Below, in pieces: positions 53,680 through 63,008 of a stretch of DNA of 64,000 nucleotides. The translations under genes were made by a program, and so were the position numbers. Numbering within the stretch: position 1 is the stretch's first letter; every line of letters starts with the position of its first letter. Source of the DNA: Collimonas sp. OK607 (lineage in GTDB: Bacteria; Pseudomonadota; Gammaproteobacteria; Burkholderiales; Burkholderiaceae_D); the NCBI RefSeq assembly GCF_900111995.1, contig NZ_FOKF01000011.1, positions 1 to 64,000 on the forward strand. The letters run 5' to 3'. Under the pieces are notes generated by a model. The model was not told where the DNA came from. It ran no database searches and saw only the letters and a program-made list of their open reading frames with translations.

Positions 53680-55125
53680 ATGTTTATTACCGATCTGCTT
53701 AGTGACGGGACATCGCACCCCGCATCCAATAACGCCGTATTCGAGCGCTGTAATCCTGCCACCGGCGAGGTGGCTACGCGCGCCGCCGCCGCTCAGCTGG
53801 ACGACGTCGATAAGGCGATCATGGCGGCCCAGAAGGCCTTCCCGGCCTGGGCCGCGATGTTGCCCGGCGCCCGCCGAGCGCTGCTGCAAAAGGCGGCCGA
53901 CGTGATGGAAAAATATCGTGGTGAATTCGTCGCGCGCGGCGTCGCCGAAGCTGGCGGCAGCCCGGTCTGGTACCAATTTAACGTAACCCTGGCCGCTAAC
54001 ATGCTGCGCGAGGCCGCCTCGATGACGACCCAGATCAGCGGCGAACTCATTCCATCCGATATGCCGGGCTCACTGGCAATGGGCGTGCGCCAGCCATGCG
54101 GCGTGGTGGTCGGCATCGCGCCGTGGAATGCGCCGGTGATCCTCGGCACCCGCGCGCTGGCGATGCCGCTCGCCTGCGGCAACAGCGTCATCTTGAAAGC
54201 ATCGGAAATATGCCCCGCGCTGCACCGGCTGATCGGTAGCGTATTCGAAGAAGCGGGCTTCCCGCCGGGCGTGGTCAACGTCATCACCAACGCACCGCAG
54301 GACGCGGCGCAAATAGTCGAACGCCTGATCGCGCATCCGGCTGTGCGGCGCGTCAACTTTACCGGCTCGACCCACGTCGGGCGCATCATCGCCCAGCAGT
54401 GCGCCAAGCACCTCAAGCCGGTGCTGCTTGAGCTGGGCGGCAAGAATCCTATCGTGGTACTCGACGATGCCGACCTCGACGCCGCTGTCGAAGGTGCCGC
54501 CTTCAGCGCTTTCTTCAACCAGGGGCAGATTTGCATGTCGGCCGACCGCATCCTGCTCGACCGCAAGATCGCGCCGGCCTTCCTCGAAAAATTCGCCGCC
54601 AAGACCGCAACCTTGAGAGCGGCGGCGTCGGATGCGCCGCTGTCTGGCATGGTGGATCCAGCCGCGGCGGCGCGTGTGGCCAAGCTGGTGACCGATGCCC
54701 AGGAACACGGCGCGAGTGTGGTGCAATCCTCCGCCGTCGTGACGGGCAACATCATGCAGCCGGCGATCGTCGACGGCATCACGCCGGACATGGCGATCTA
54801 CCGGGAAGAGTCGTTCGGCCCGGTCGTCTCGATACTGCGCTTCGATACCGACGAGGAAGCGATCCGGCTAGCTAACGACAGCGAATACGGACTGTCGTCG
54901 GCGGTGTTCAGCCGTGATATCGGCCGCGCGATGGCGGTGGCGCAGCGCATCGAATCGGGCATCTGCCATATCAATGGGCCGACCGTGCACGACGAGGCGC
55001 AGATGCCGTTCGGCGGCGTCAAAGGCAGCGGTTACGGGCGCTTCGGCGGCAAGGCGGCGATCGCCGAATTCACCGATCTGCGCTGGATAACGATCCAGAC
55101 CACACCGCGCCACTACCCCATCTGA
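53680..55125 (+). CDS. vdh: Vanillin dehydrogenase
   Basis: This 481-aa aldehyde dehydrogenase has GIAPWNAPVILGTRALAMPL, FTGSTHVGRII (NAD-binding region), the catalytic Glu in VLLELGGKNP and catalytic Cys in NQGQICMSADRI, and FGGVKGSGYGRFGG at the C-terminus. It oxidises vanillin to vanillate. ATG 53680 is preferred (FITDLLSDG aligns with family N-termini); ATG 53668 is possible. It sits between ech and fcs, which fixes the substrate. Confidence 0.92.
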   Translation: MFITDLLSDGTSHPASNNAVFERCNPATGEVATRAAAAQLDDVDKAIMAAQKAFPAWAAMLPGARRALLQKAADVMEKYRGEFVARGVAEAGGSPVWYQFNVTLAANMLREAASMTTQISGELIPSDMPGSLAMGVRQPCGVVVGIAPWNAPVILGTRALAMPLACGNSVILKASEICPALHRLIGSVFEEAGFPPGVVNVITNAPQDAAQIVERLIAHPAVRRVNFTGSTHVGRIIAQQCAKHLKPVLLELGGKNPIVVLDDADLDAAVEGAAFSAFFNQGQICMSADRILLDRKIAPAFLEKFAAKTATLRAAASDAPLSGMVDPAAAARVAKLVTDAQEHGASVVQSSAVVTGNIMQPAIVDGITPDMAIYREESFGPVVSILRFDTDEEAIRLANDSEYGLSSAVFSRDIGRAMAVAQRIESGICHINGPTVHDEAQMPFGGVKGSGYGRFGGKAAIAEFTDLRWITIQTTPRHYPI

Positions 55126-55137
55126 ACGGAGGCTGAT

Positions 55138-57012
55138 ATGAATGAACCGCTGACTGCGGCCCCTCCGGGCGAGGTGATAAAGCGCCGTCCGGTCAAGCTC
55201 GGCAATCCCGAGATCGCCGCCTATCAGGTCGACGGCGTCTGGCATGTAGACGCCGTCACGCCGCTGGACGCTTTTCCGCCGCGCTTCACCGATCGCCTGG
55301 TGCAAGGCGCGCGTGCGCATCCGGAGCGTACCCTGGTGGCGCGCCGCGGTGCCGACGGTGGCTGGATCCGGCTTTCCTACGCCGATATGCTCGATCGGGC
55401 CCGGCGCATAGGGCAGGCGCTGCTCGATCGCGGGCTGTCGGCAGAGCGTCCGCTGGTCATCCTGTCGGGCAACGACCTGCAGCATTTCCAGCTAGTGCTC
55501 GGCGCCATGTATGCCGGCATCCCGTATGCACCGCTCTCCCCCGCCTACTCGCTGATTGCCACCGATTATGGCAAGCTGCAGGAACTGATCGCCAGGCTCA
55601 CACCCGGCGCCGTCTATGCCTCGGACGGCACGGCGTTCAGCCGCGCGCTGGCCGCCGTGCTGCCGGATGATGCGGAACTGATCCTTGACCAGGGCGACGT
55701 TGCCGGCCGCCAGGCCAGCCGCTTTGCCAGCCTGCTTGAAACGACGCCTGCCGGTGTCGACCAGGCCAATGCCTGCGTCGGTCCGGATACCATCGCCAAG
55801 TTTTTGTTTACCTCCGGCTCAACCAGAAGCCCGAAGGCGGTCATCACGACTCATCGCATGTTGTGCAGCAACCAGCAGATGCTGCTGCAGACCTTCCCCT
55901 TCATGGCGGACGAAGCGCCGGTGCTGCTCGACTGGCTGCCCTGGAACCACACCTTCGGCGGCAGCCACAACGTCGGCATCGCGCTCTACAACGGCGGCAC
56001 GCTCTATCTCGACGACGGCAAGCCGACGCCGCGCGACTTCGCACTCACCCTGCGCAACCTGGCCGAGATCGCCCCTACCATCTACTTCAACATTCCGAAG
56101 GGTTGGGAGATGCTCACCGAGGCGCTGGAACTGGATGCGTCGCTGCGCGCCACCTTCTTTTCGCGCGTCAAGCTGTTCTTCTGCGCAGGCGCCGGCCTGT
56201 CGCAGGCAGCTTGGGACAAGCTCGATGCGATAGCGGTGGAACATTGCGGCGAGTCGATACGGATCATGACCGGACTGGGCATGACCGAGACCTCGCCGTC
56301 CTGCACCTTCGGCACTGGCTCCATCGTGAAGGCGGGCTATGTCGGCGTGCCGGCGCCTGGCTGCCGGGTCAAGCTGGTTGCCATCGGCGAGAAGATGGAA
56401 GCGCGCTTTCACGGCCCGCACGTAATGCCCGGATACTGGCGCGCGACCGACCTGACGGCGCAAGCGTTCGACCAGGATGGCTATTACCGCACCGGCGACG
56501 CGCTGCGCTTCGTCGATGCCAGCCGCCCCGAACTGGGCTTCATGTTCGACGGACGCATCGCCGAAGATTTCAAGCTCAGCACCGGTACCTTCGTCAGCGT
56601 CGGCCCCTTGCGCGCCAAGGTGATCAGCCAGGGCGCGCCCTATGTGCTGGAAGCCGTGGTCACCGGCATCAATCGCAATGCCGTCGGCCTGCTGCTGTTT
56701 CCGCGCCTGGAGAACTGCCATGCGCTATCCGGCCTGCCAGCTGGCGCCAGCGTCGCACAAGTGCTGGCCAGCATGCCCGTGCGCGCCTTCTTCCAGCGCC
56801 TGCTAGCCGGCTTGAATGCCGACGCCAGCGGCTCCTCGACTCGCATCGAACGGCTGTTGCTGCTTGAAGAGCCGCCGTCGATCGACCAGCGCGAGTTGAC
56901 CGATAAAGGCTCGGTCAACCAGGCGGCAGTGCTGACGCGCCGCGCCGCGATAGTCGAGGCACTGTACGACGGCACGCAGCCGCAAACAATTTTTGCAACA
57001 CAGCTGGAATAG
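55138..57012 (+). CDS. fcs: Feruloyl-CoA synthase
   Basis: This 624-aa AMP-forming acyl-CoA ligase has the P-loop-like FTSGSTRSPKAVITTHRM, DWLPWNHTFGGSHNVGI, MTGLGMTETSPSCTFG and YRTGDALRFVD. These are features of feruloyl-CoA synthases rather than general ligases (DWLPWNHTFGG). It activates ferulate with ATP and CoA, feeding the hydratase/lyase. It starts 12 bp after vdh, so the two are co-transcribed. Confidence 0.92.
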   Translation: MNEPLTAAPPGEVIKRRPVKLGNPEIAAYQVDGVWHVDAVTPLDAFPPRFTDRLVQGARAHPERTLVARRGADGGWIRLSYADMLDRARRIGQALLDRGLSAERPLVILSGNDLQHFQLVLGAMYAGIPYAPLSPAYSLIATDYGKLQELIARLTPGAVYASDGTAFSRALAAVLPDDAELILDQGDVAGRQASRFASLLETTPAGVDQANACVGPDTIAKFLFTSGSTRSPKAVITTHRMLCSNQQMLLQTFPFMADEAPVLLDWLPWNHTFGGSHNVGIALYNGGTLYLDDGKPTPRDFALTLRNLAEIAPTIYFNIPKGWEMLTEALELDASLRATFFSRVKLFFCAGAGLSQAAWDKLDAIAVEHCGESIRIMTGLGMTETSPSCTFGTGSIVKAGYVGVPAPGCRVKLVAIGEKMEARFHGPHVMPGYWRATDLTAQAFDQDGYYRTGDALRFVDASRPELGFMFDGRIAEDFKLSTGTFVSVGPLRAKVISQGAPYVLEAVVTGINRNAVGLLLFPRLENCHALSGLPAGASVAQVLASMPVRAFFQRLLAGLNADASGSSTRIERLLLLEEPPSIDQRELTDKGSVNQAAVLTRRAAIVEALYDGTQPQTIFATQLE

Positions 57013-57068
57013 GTGCCTGAGCACCTAAGACCTAAGTACTCGAGCACCATAACTATAAAGGAGACCGT

Positions 57069-58238
57069 ATGAAAATGAAGACATTGGCCGGTATCGCTAT
57101 GGTCGTTGCGCTGCCGCTGGCAAGCAGTTACGTCCAGGCACAAGAGACAATACGCATCGGCGTCATCGCCGCCCTCACCGGCCCGTTTGCCAACACCGGC
57201 AAGCCCTTCGAGGATGGCATCAAGACCTACTTGCAGCAGTACGGCGACCGGGTGGCCGGCAAGAAGATCGAAGTCATTTACCGCGACGACGGCGGCACCA
57301 ACGCTGATATGTCCAAGCGCGCGGCGCAGGAACTGATCGGGCGCGACAAGGTGAGTTTCCTGATCGGCTTTTCGCTGACGCCTAGCGCGCTGGCCGTAGC
57401 ACCCATCGCCACCCAGGCCAAGATCCCGATGATCGTGATGAACGCTGTCACCACCGGCATCACCGCGAAATCGCCGTACATGCTACGCACTGGCATGACG
57501 ATGCAGCAGATGACCGAGCCCTTCGGTACCTGGACCGCAAAAAACAAGGTCGGCAAGGTCTACACCCTGGTCAGCGACTACAGTACCGGCATCGATGCCG
57601 AAGCGCGCTTCATCAAGGGGTTTACCGCGGGCGGCGGCAAGATCGTAGGCTCGTCCCGCGTGCCGCTGGCCAATCCGGACTATTCGCCCTTCGTGCAACG
57701 CGTCAAGGATGAAAAACCGGATGCGCTGTTCTTCTTCGCGCCCGGCGCGGAAGACGGCACCGGTTTGCTCAAGGCCTTCAGCGACAAGGGCCTGGATAAG
57801 GCGGGCATTAAATTCCTGGGCGTCGGCGACATGACCAGCGACTCTCCTACCTTGGACTCGCTGGGCGATCGTGCACTTGGCGCGATCACGGTGCTGAACT
57901 ACTCGACCGCGCTCGACAACGATGCAAACAAGACCTTCCTGAAAGCCTACGCGGCCGCCAATCCCAACCGTCCACCGGCCACCTTCGTCGCTGTGGCCGC
58001 CTATGACACCATGGGCATGATCGCCGAGACCATCCGCAAGCTGAATGGCAATGTGAGCGGCGACGCGGCGATGCAGGTGCTGTCGAACATGAAATGGGTC
58101 AGTCCGCGCGGCCCGATCAGCATCGATCCCGCAAGCCGCGACATCGTGCAGAATATGTACATCCGCGAAGTCAAGAGAGTCAACGGTAAGCTGGTCAACC
58201 AGCCGGTCGGCATCCTCAAGGACGTCATGCCGAACTAA
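57069..58238 (+). CDS. ABC transporter substrate-binding protein (aromatic acid type)
   Basis: This 389-aa periplasmic protein has a signal peptide (AGIAMVVALPLASSYVQAQE) and a LivK-type fold: IRIGVIAALTGPFANTGKPF, KIEVIYRDDGGTNADMSKRA, and the C-terminal EVKRVNGKLVNQPVGILKDV. AAAGGAGACC precedes the start. It follows fcs by 56 bp, suggesting it captures ferulate or a related aromatic acid. No permease or ATPase gene lies in the window, so it must pair with one elsewhere. Confidence 0.88.
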   Translation: MKMKTLAGIAMVVALPLASSYVQAQETIRIGVIAALTGPFANTGKPFEDGIKTYLQQYGDRVAGKKIEVIYRDDGGTNADMSKRAAQELIGRDKVSFLIGFSLTPSALAVAPIATQAKIPMIVMNAVTTGITAKSPYMLRTGMTMQQMTEPFGTWTAKNKVGKVYTLVSDYSTGIDAEARFIKGFTAGGGKIVGSSRVPLANPDYSPFVQRVKDEKPDALFFFAPGAEDGTGLLKAFSDKGLDKAGIKFLGVGDMTSDSPTLDSLGDRALGAITVLNYSTALDNDANKTFLKAYAAANPNRPPATFVAVAAYDTMGMIAETIRKLNGNVSGDAAMQVLSNMKWVSPRGPISIDPASRDIVQNMYIREVKRVNGKLVNQPVGILKDVMPN

Positions 58239-58339
58239 ATCCCCCCCGCAGGCCGCAGGTCCGGACGCAGCCCCAGAACGCTGCGCGGTCCTGCACGCCT
58301 GCAGCTTTGTAGTTCATTTAAAAAACGGAGACAAACAAC

Positions 58340-60028
58340 ATGCATGGTCAACCCTATTTGGCAGCCGCTGCGACGGCGCTCCTGCTGTCCGCTTGCGGCG
58401 GCGGTGATAACAACCCACCCGCCCTGCCCCGATTGGCGGCAGCCACCGGTGGCACGCTTGCAGCGTGTGCCGACCTGGTCACCCGCGTCGCATTTCCAGA
58501 CACAACCATCACTGCCGCCAACGCCATCGCGGCGGGCACGCTGACCATCGCAGGCAAGCCGGTAGCAGCTCATTGCCAGGTGACCGGCCAGATGTTCAAG
58601 CGCGTCAGCCCCGTCGATGGCAAAAGCTACGCGATCGGCTTCGAGATGCGTTTGCCAAACAACTGGAACGGGCGCTTCTTTTATCAGGCCAACGGTGGCA
58701 TCGACGGCAGCGTGACCACCGCAACGGGCGACGTCGGCGCCGGCCGGCTCGACAGCGCACTGAACATGGGGTTTGCCGTGATCAGTTCCGACGCCGGCCA
58801 CGGCACGCCCAATCCGGCGTTCGGCATCGACCCGCAGGCGCGGCTCGACTACGGCTATCAGGCGGTGGGCAAGCTGACGCCGATGGCAAAGAACGTCATC
58901 CAGGCAGCCTACGGCAAGGGACCCGAGCGCTCCTACTTTGGCGGCTGCTCGAATGGTGGACGGCATACCATGGTGGCGGCATCGCGCTACGCCGATCAAT
59001 ACGATGGCTTCCTGGTCGGCGATCCTGGCTTCAGGCTGCCGCTGGCCGCCATCGCCAACATCGCCGGCGCCAAGGCCTACGCTGCGCTCGCCACCACGCC
59101 TGGCGACCTGTCGACCGGCTTCACCACGGCGGAACGCGCGCTGGTGTCAAAGGCGGTGCTGAACAAATGCGATGCGCTCGATGGCGTTGCGGACGGCCTG
59201 GTACAAGATACGAAGGCCTGCCAGGCCGCATTCAAGCTTGAACGCGATGTGCCGACCTGCACGGCGACGCGCGATGGCAGTTGCCTGAGCGCGGCGCAAA
59301 AGGCGGCGATCGGGCCGCTGTTCGCGGGAGCGATCACAGGCACAGGTGCGAAGATCTATGCAAGCTTCCCGTACGATGCCGGCCTTGCTACCGCCAACTG
59401 GGCGACCTGGAAGTTCAACAACTCGCTGAATCTCGACACCGGTGCAGTGGGCCTGATCTGGCAGACACCGCCGGAAAATCTCGCCACCTTCAACGGTCCC
59501 GATTTTGCGCTGACGGGCGACTTGGCGAGCATGCTGGCCAAGGTCAACGCGAGCAACGCCATCTACACCGAAAGCGCGATGTCTTTTATGACGCCGCCGA
59601 ACCCGGACAATCTCGGTATTCTGAAAAACCGAGGTGCCAAGATGATGGTGTACCACGGCACAAGCGATCCGATCTTTTCCAGCGACGACACCACCGCGTG
59701 GTACGAAGCGCTGCGCGCGGCCAACGGCGGCGATGCAGCAAATTTTGCCCGCTACTTCCGCGTGCCGGGGATGAACCACTGTGTCGGCGGCCCGGCCACC
59801 GACCAGTTCGACATGCTCACGCCCCTGGTTAACTGGGTGGAAAAAGGGCAGGCGCCAGACAGTGTATTGGCCAACGCACGGGGCGCGGGCAATAGCGGCG
59901 GGGTGAACGCCGATCTTCCGTCGATATGGTCAGCCACTCGCAGCCGGCCATTGTGCGCCTATCCGAAAGTGGCGACATACAAGGGCAGCGGCAGCATTGA
60001 GGATGCAACCAGTTTCAGCTGCCAGTAG
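58340..60028 (+). CDS. Lipoprotein tannase/feruloyl esterase
   Basis: This 562-aa protein has a lipoprotein signal ending LLLSAC with Cys at about 19, so it is probably lipid-anchored. Tannase/FaeB signatures include the nucleophile elbow FGGCSNGGRH, YHGTSDPIFSSDDTTAWYE and VPGMNHCVGGPATDQFD carrying the catalytic Asp/His. It should release ferulate or gallate from plant esters outside the cytoplasm. Its place at the end of the ferulate cluster supports feruloyl esterase. Confidence 0.9.
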   Translation: MHGQPYLAAAATALLLSACGGGDNNPPALPRLAAATGGTLAACADLVTRVAFPDTTITAANAIAAGTLTIAGKPVAAHCQVTGQMFKRVSPVDGKSYAIGFEMRLPNNWNGRFFYQANGGIDGSVTTATGDVGAGRLDSALNMGFAVISSDAGHGTPNPAFGIDPQARLDYGYQAVGKLTPMAKNVIQAAYGKGPERSYFGGCSNGGRHTMVAASRYADQYDGFLVGDPGFRLPLAAIANIAGAKAYAALATTPGDLSTGFTTAERALVSKAVLNKCDALDGVADGLVQDTKACQAAFKLERDVPTCTATRDGSCLSAAQKAAIGPLFAGAITGTGAKIYASFPYDAGLATANWATWKFNNSLNLDTGAVGLIWQTPPENLATFNGPDFALTGDLASMLAKVNASNAIYTESAMSFMTPPNPDNLGILKNRGAKMMVYHGTSDPIFSSDDTTAWYEALRAANGGDAANFARYFRVPGMNHCVGGPATDQFDMLTPLVNWVEKGQAPDSVLANARGAGNSGGVNADLPSIWSATRSRPLCAYPKVATYKGSGSIEDATSFSCQ

Positions 60029-60116
60029 TCGCAACGTTCGCACTGCCGGTGTCAGAAAAGGGACTTCGGCAATGCGAACGGGCATATCAGGATGGTTTTG
60101 CACATGGCAAATCCGA

Positions 60117-61478
60117 TCAACCGCGTTGCGCTACAAGCAGATGTTCGATGTGGTCGGCATTCGTTTTGCAGGTAGATCTAAACTTTTCACTGATGCGCTC
60201 ATCTTGCGCCGAGCGATGCCAGAACACTACGGCGGCTTCTGCTGCCTGGATCCAGGCACCACGTTCTCTTGGCACAGGCAAGGCTGGCGTGAATTTGCGT
60301 TCGACCAACTCGACCGCCCGCTGTGGCGCATACAGCATAGGCAGCATGTCATAGGCAGGTGTCAGCGTAAGTCCAGGCAGGAACGCAAGGTTGCCGTCAT
60401 GCATATCCGTGTTTGCAATCAATCGACCGAAATGCTCCAGGAGGTTTATCTGGCGGGCAGTCTCTGCCGAAATGTAACCTTCTTTGACCAAGGCTTCTGC
60501 ACCTTCCGACCATGGGCCTGCCAAGCCAAATAAGGCAGCATTCAATTCGTGCCAGGTACATACGCCAGAGCGACCGAATTCGCCATGCCGGTCGAAACGG
60601 TCGACCTCATAGAAAGTGCGGCCGGCCAGTTGATAGATACGACTTTGTGCGGCGCTGAGCTGAAGCGTATCGGCAATAGTGGTCAAGGCCAGGTGCTCGC
60701 ACACTAGTAAATCAGACCAGCGTTGTTCCTGCGGCGAACCATCTGCCCCCGAAAACTTGACGATGACGTGGGTCGGCCGCGCATTTAACAAGCGCCGTGC
60801 AGTGAATTTAGGAAATTCACCAGCGGCCGAGGAATCCGCCGCCCCGAAGTTCAAAGCCTGCAGGGCGCGCGAAGGGTACTCCGTATCGACCGCATCATCA
60901 GTAAGGAAGTCGCTGCCCCGTTGCTGCTCGTCCAGGAAGCGACGCAGGGCATGCTCGCCCAGAATGTAGTCGCCAGGCTGGTCCCAGCCAAGCACGCTCA
61001 ATGCATGCAGGACGTCATCCTCACCCCAGCGCGTCACGTCTTCGTCCACCTGCAGTATAGTTGCAAACTGATGGGCAAAGTTACGTCCCAGGAAACCCTG
61101 GGGCCGCATGTCGCCCAACGGATATGGCACCCCGCGAAACCAGCCATCCGCCATCTCATCATCGAGCGGCCAAGGGCATGCTTCCGCAAAACTCATCGCG
61201 CATCCTTCCGGATAAATGGGCTCAAGCAGTCCTGCCTCGTGCGCACGCCCAGACTCATCGATACGGTAAAGAATCAATGGGGCTGGATTTCCCCGAATCG
61301 ACCGACGTGCGGCATACGCAGTGCGCCGCGCGCGACCGCGCGAGACAACCTGGCCGTCCAGCTCGGCAATCGCCCGCATCAAAGACGGACGACTTACGTC
61401 GAGGCGCCGCAAAAGCTCTCCAGCTTGCTGCCGGCTCCAGGTGCGAAGTGTTTCGAGAACACTTTTAGCAATTGTCAT
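60117..61478 (-). CDS. HipA-family kinase, YjjJ type
   Basis: This 453-aa protein opens with a winged-helix-like segment (QAGELLRRLDVSRPSLMRAI, residues about 18-40) and then a HipA kinase core: VIVKFSG (ATP-binding Lys), NTDMHDGNLAF (catalytic Asp and His) and YDMLPMLYA (metal-binding Asp). YjjJ proteins have this fused DNA-binding-kinase layout and no separate HipB; none is visible nearby. It may act as a toxin or as a self-contained regulator. Confidence 0.85.
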   Translation of the reverse strand: MTIAKSVLETLRTWSRQQAGELLRRLDVSRPSLMRAIAELDGQVVSRGRARRTAYAARRSIRGNPAPLILYRIDESGRAHEAGLLEPIYPEGCAMSFAEACPWPLDDEMADGWFRGVPYPLGDMRPQGFLGRNFAHQFATILQVDEDVTRWGEDDVLHALSVLGWDQPGDYILGEHALRRFLDEQQRGSDFLTDDAVDTEYPSRALQALNFGAADSSAAGEFPKFTARRLLNARPTHVIVKFSGADGSPQEQRWSDLLVCEHLALTTIADTLQLSAAQSRIYQLAGRTFYEVDRFDRHGEFGRSGVCTWHELNAALFGLAGPWSEGAEALVKEGYISAETARQINLLEHFGRLIANTDMHDGNLAFLPGLTLTPAYDMLPMLYAPQRAVELVERKFTPALPVPRERGAWIQAAEAAVVFWHRSAQDERISEKFRSTCKTNADHIEHLLVAQRG

Positions 61479-61577
61479 GTAACGATTCTTTACTTGTTTT
61501 GTATAAGTCTATGATACACAGAATAGAGAAATAGTGCGAAATGCATGTAACGATTAAAGTAACGATTTTTTAATCGT
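61476..61577. promoter_or_regulatory. Repeats upstream of the HipA-family gene
   Basis: GTAACGATT occurs at 61479-61487, 61547-61555 and 61559-61567. ACGATTAAA (61550-61558) also pairs with TTTAATCGT (61569-61577). The first copy overlaps the HipA start codon. The set fits operators for the protein's own HTH domain; the rest of the 61479-61638 gap is AT-rich. Confidence 0.55.
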
Positions 61578-61638
61578 CATGAATTTCTCGTATTCTCGTA
61601 ATAAATCGAAAAATGATGAGATGAGGAGCTATTTGATT

Positions 61639-62790
61639 TTAGTTGCGAGTAAGCGACTCTATGAGTTCGTCGTGACGTTCTTTATCGCTCTTGTGAAGAT
61701 AGGTTGCTGTCGTCGATATATTGGCATGGCCGGCCGTATCCTGTAGCGCCTTAAGAGACACATCATTGTTGGCGTGGGTTGTTAGCATGGTATGCCGCAA
61801 CCAATGCGTGGATGCCCGGCGTAAAGTCGAGGCGCTATCCATGTCGCCGTCTGCCTCAGCCATGGCGCCTGCGCCCGCGAATAAGGACTTCATCGCATTT
61901 GATGCGGCCTCGTCTGCGACCGAAACGAGCATCCGCCCGCGAGTTGACAGCACCAATGGCGTAGACTCATCGCGTTGCGCAGAAGCCAATAGCCCAAATG
62001 TCATGCGGTAATCGCGGAAGGCGGCCAGCATTGCCGGCGCTACCGGCAACCTGCGTGGCTTCGATCCTTTGCCCAGCACGTCGAGCCACCACCGCCCATC
62101 ACCTTCTGTATACATCGAGCCCATCTTGGCCCCGGTCAGCTCGGATAATCGGGCGCCGGTCGTGATGTAGCTGATGAACAAAAAACGGTCGCGCGCCTTG
62201 GCTTTTGTCTTTGCGGGTGTTGTTGCGGGTAGCTGGTCAATGGCGGCGTACACATAGTCAACGGCCTGCGTGCTCAGATAGCGGGTGACGCGGGCATCAC
62301 GGGCTGTTTTGATATTTTTGACCAGGGCGCCGGCGTTGCGTTGCAGATATCCCGCATTCTTGGCAAATTCCAGCAATGCTTTCACCACGCGAAAAGCCTG
62401 CCGCATGCTGGGCTCGGAAAGCGGTCCGGAAAACGGTCGCCAGCGCGCATCTTCGCGCGGCCACTTGGTTGTCGAAATCCAGGTTTCCTCCGGTTGCGGG
62501 TCTTTCAGGAAAGCCTTATAGGCGGTCAAGTCTTCAATATGCAGCTGGTACAGCATTTTGCCGTGATGCTGGCACCACAGCAGAAAGCGTCCCAGGTCTT
62601 TTTTCGTGTTCTTTATCGAATTTTCGGAGAGTTCGCTGCTGTAAAGGAAAGCGCGCGCCAATTCGGAGTCCGAACGTGCCGCCACCAGTGGCCCCGGTTC
62701 GCTGCTGCCGGCAAACAGATCCAGGGTCAGCGCAGGGGTTATGACGGCCCTGTCCGGTCGTTCCAGATCTATCAGTGCAAAATGATCCAT
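61639..62790 (-). CDS. Tyrosine recombinase/integrase
   Basis: The start is set at the internal ATG 62790; the longer frame to 62859 runs into the palindromic region. The 383-aa protein has an N-terminal SAM-like core-binding domain (SENSIKNTKKDLGRFLLWCQ) and the catalytic domain with R in TTGARLSELTGAKMG, HWLRHTMLTTHANN (H-x-x-R), GHANISTT and the nucleophile Tyr in ATYLH. It is a site-specific recombinase of an accessory element. No adjacent attachment repeat was recognised. Confidence 0.9.
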   Translation of the reverse strand: MDHFALIDLERPDRAVITPALTLDLFAGSSEPGPLVAARSDSELARAFLYSSELSENSIKNTKKDLGRFLLWCQHHGKMLYQLHIEDLTAYKAFLKDPQPEETWISTTKWPREDARWRPFSGPLSEPSMRQAFRVVKALLEFAKNAGYLQRNAGALVKNIKTARDARVTRYLSTQAVDYVYAAIDQLPATTPAKTKAKARDRFLFISYITTGARLSELTGAKMGSMYTEGDGRWWLDVLGKGSKPRRLPVAPAMLAAFRDYRMTFGLLASAQRDESTPLVLSTRGRMLVSVADEAASNAMKSLFAGAGAMAEADGDMDSASTLRRASTHWLRHTMLTTHANNDVSLKALQDTAGHANISTTATYLHKSDKERHDELIESLTRN

Positions 62791-62868
62791 CTGAAGTTTT
62801 GAAGTCAGATAAAAGTGATGAAAACAGACGTATTTCCATGAGATTCGCCAGAATATCACGGCTTTCCA

Positions 62869-62945
62869 TTTAGTCGAGATTATTAACGTAATCTCGACTA
62901 AATTGATCTATACGTAATTATAATTACGCTTAAATTACGTAATTT
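62869..62945. promoter_or_regulatory. Three perfect palindromes between integrase and KfrA-like genes
   Basis: A 34-bp inverted repeat (arms TTTAGTCGAGATTA and TAATCTCGACTAAA, 62869-62882 and 62889-62902, 6-bp spacer) is followed by CGTAATTATAATTACG (62913-62928) and AAATTACGTAATTT (62932-62945). They fill the divergent promoter region. KfrA proteins bind operators near their own genes, so autoregulation is likely. Confidence 0.75.
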
Positions 62946-63008
62946 TTATTACATTTCTTGAATAATTCAGTAAAATTCCAGTATCAAAAGCCATTTGAAG
63001 GAAAAATC

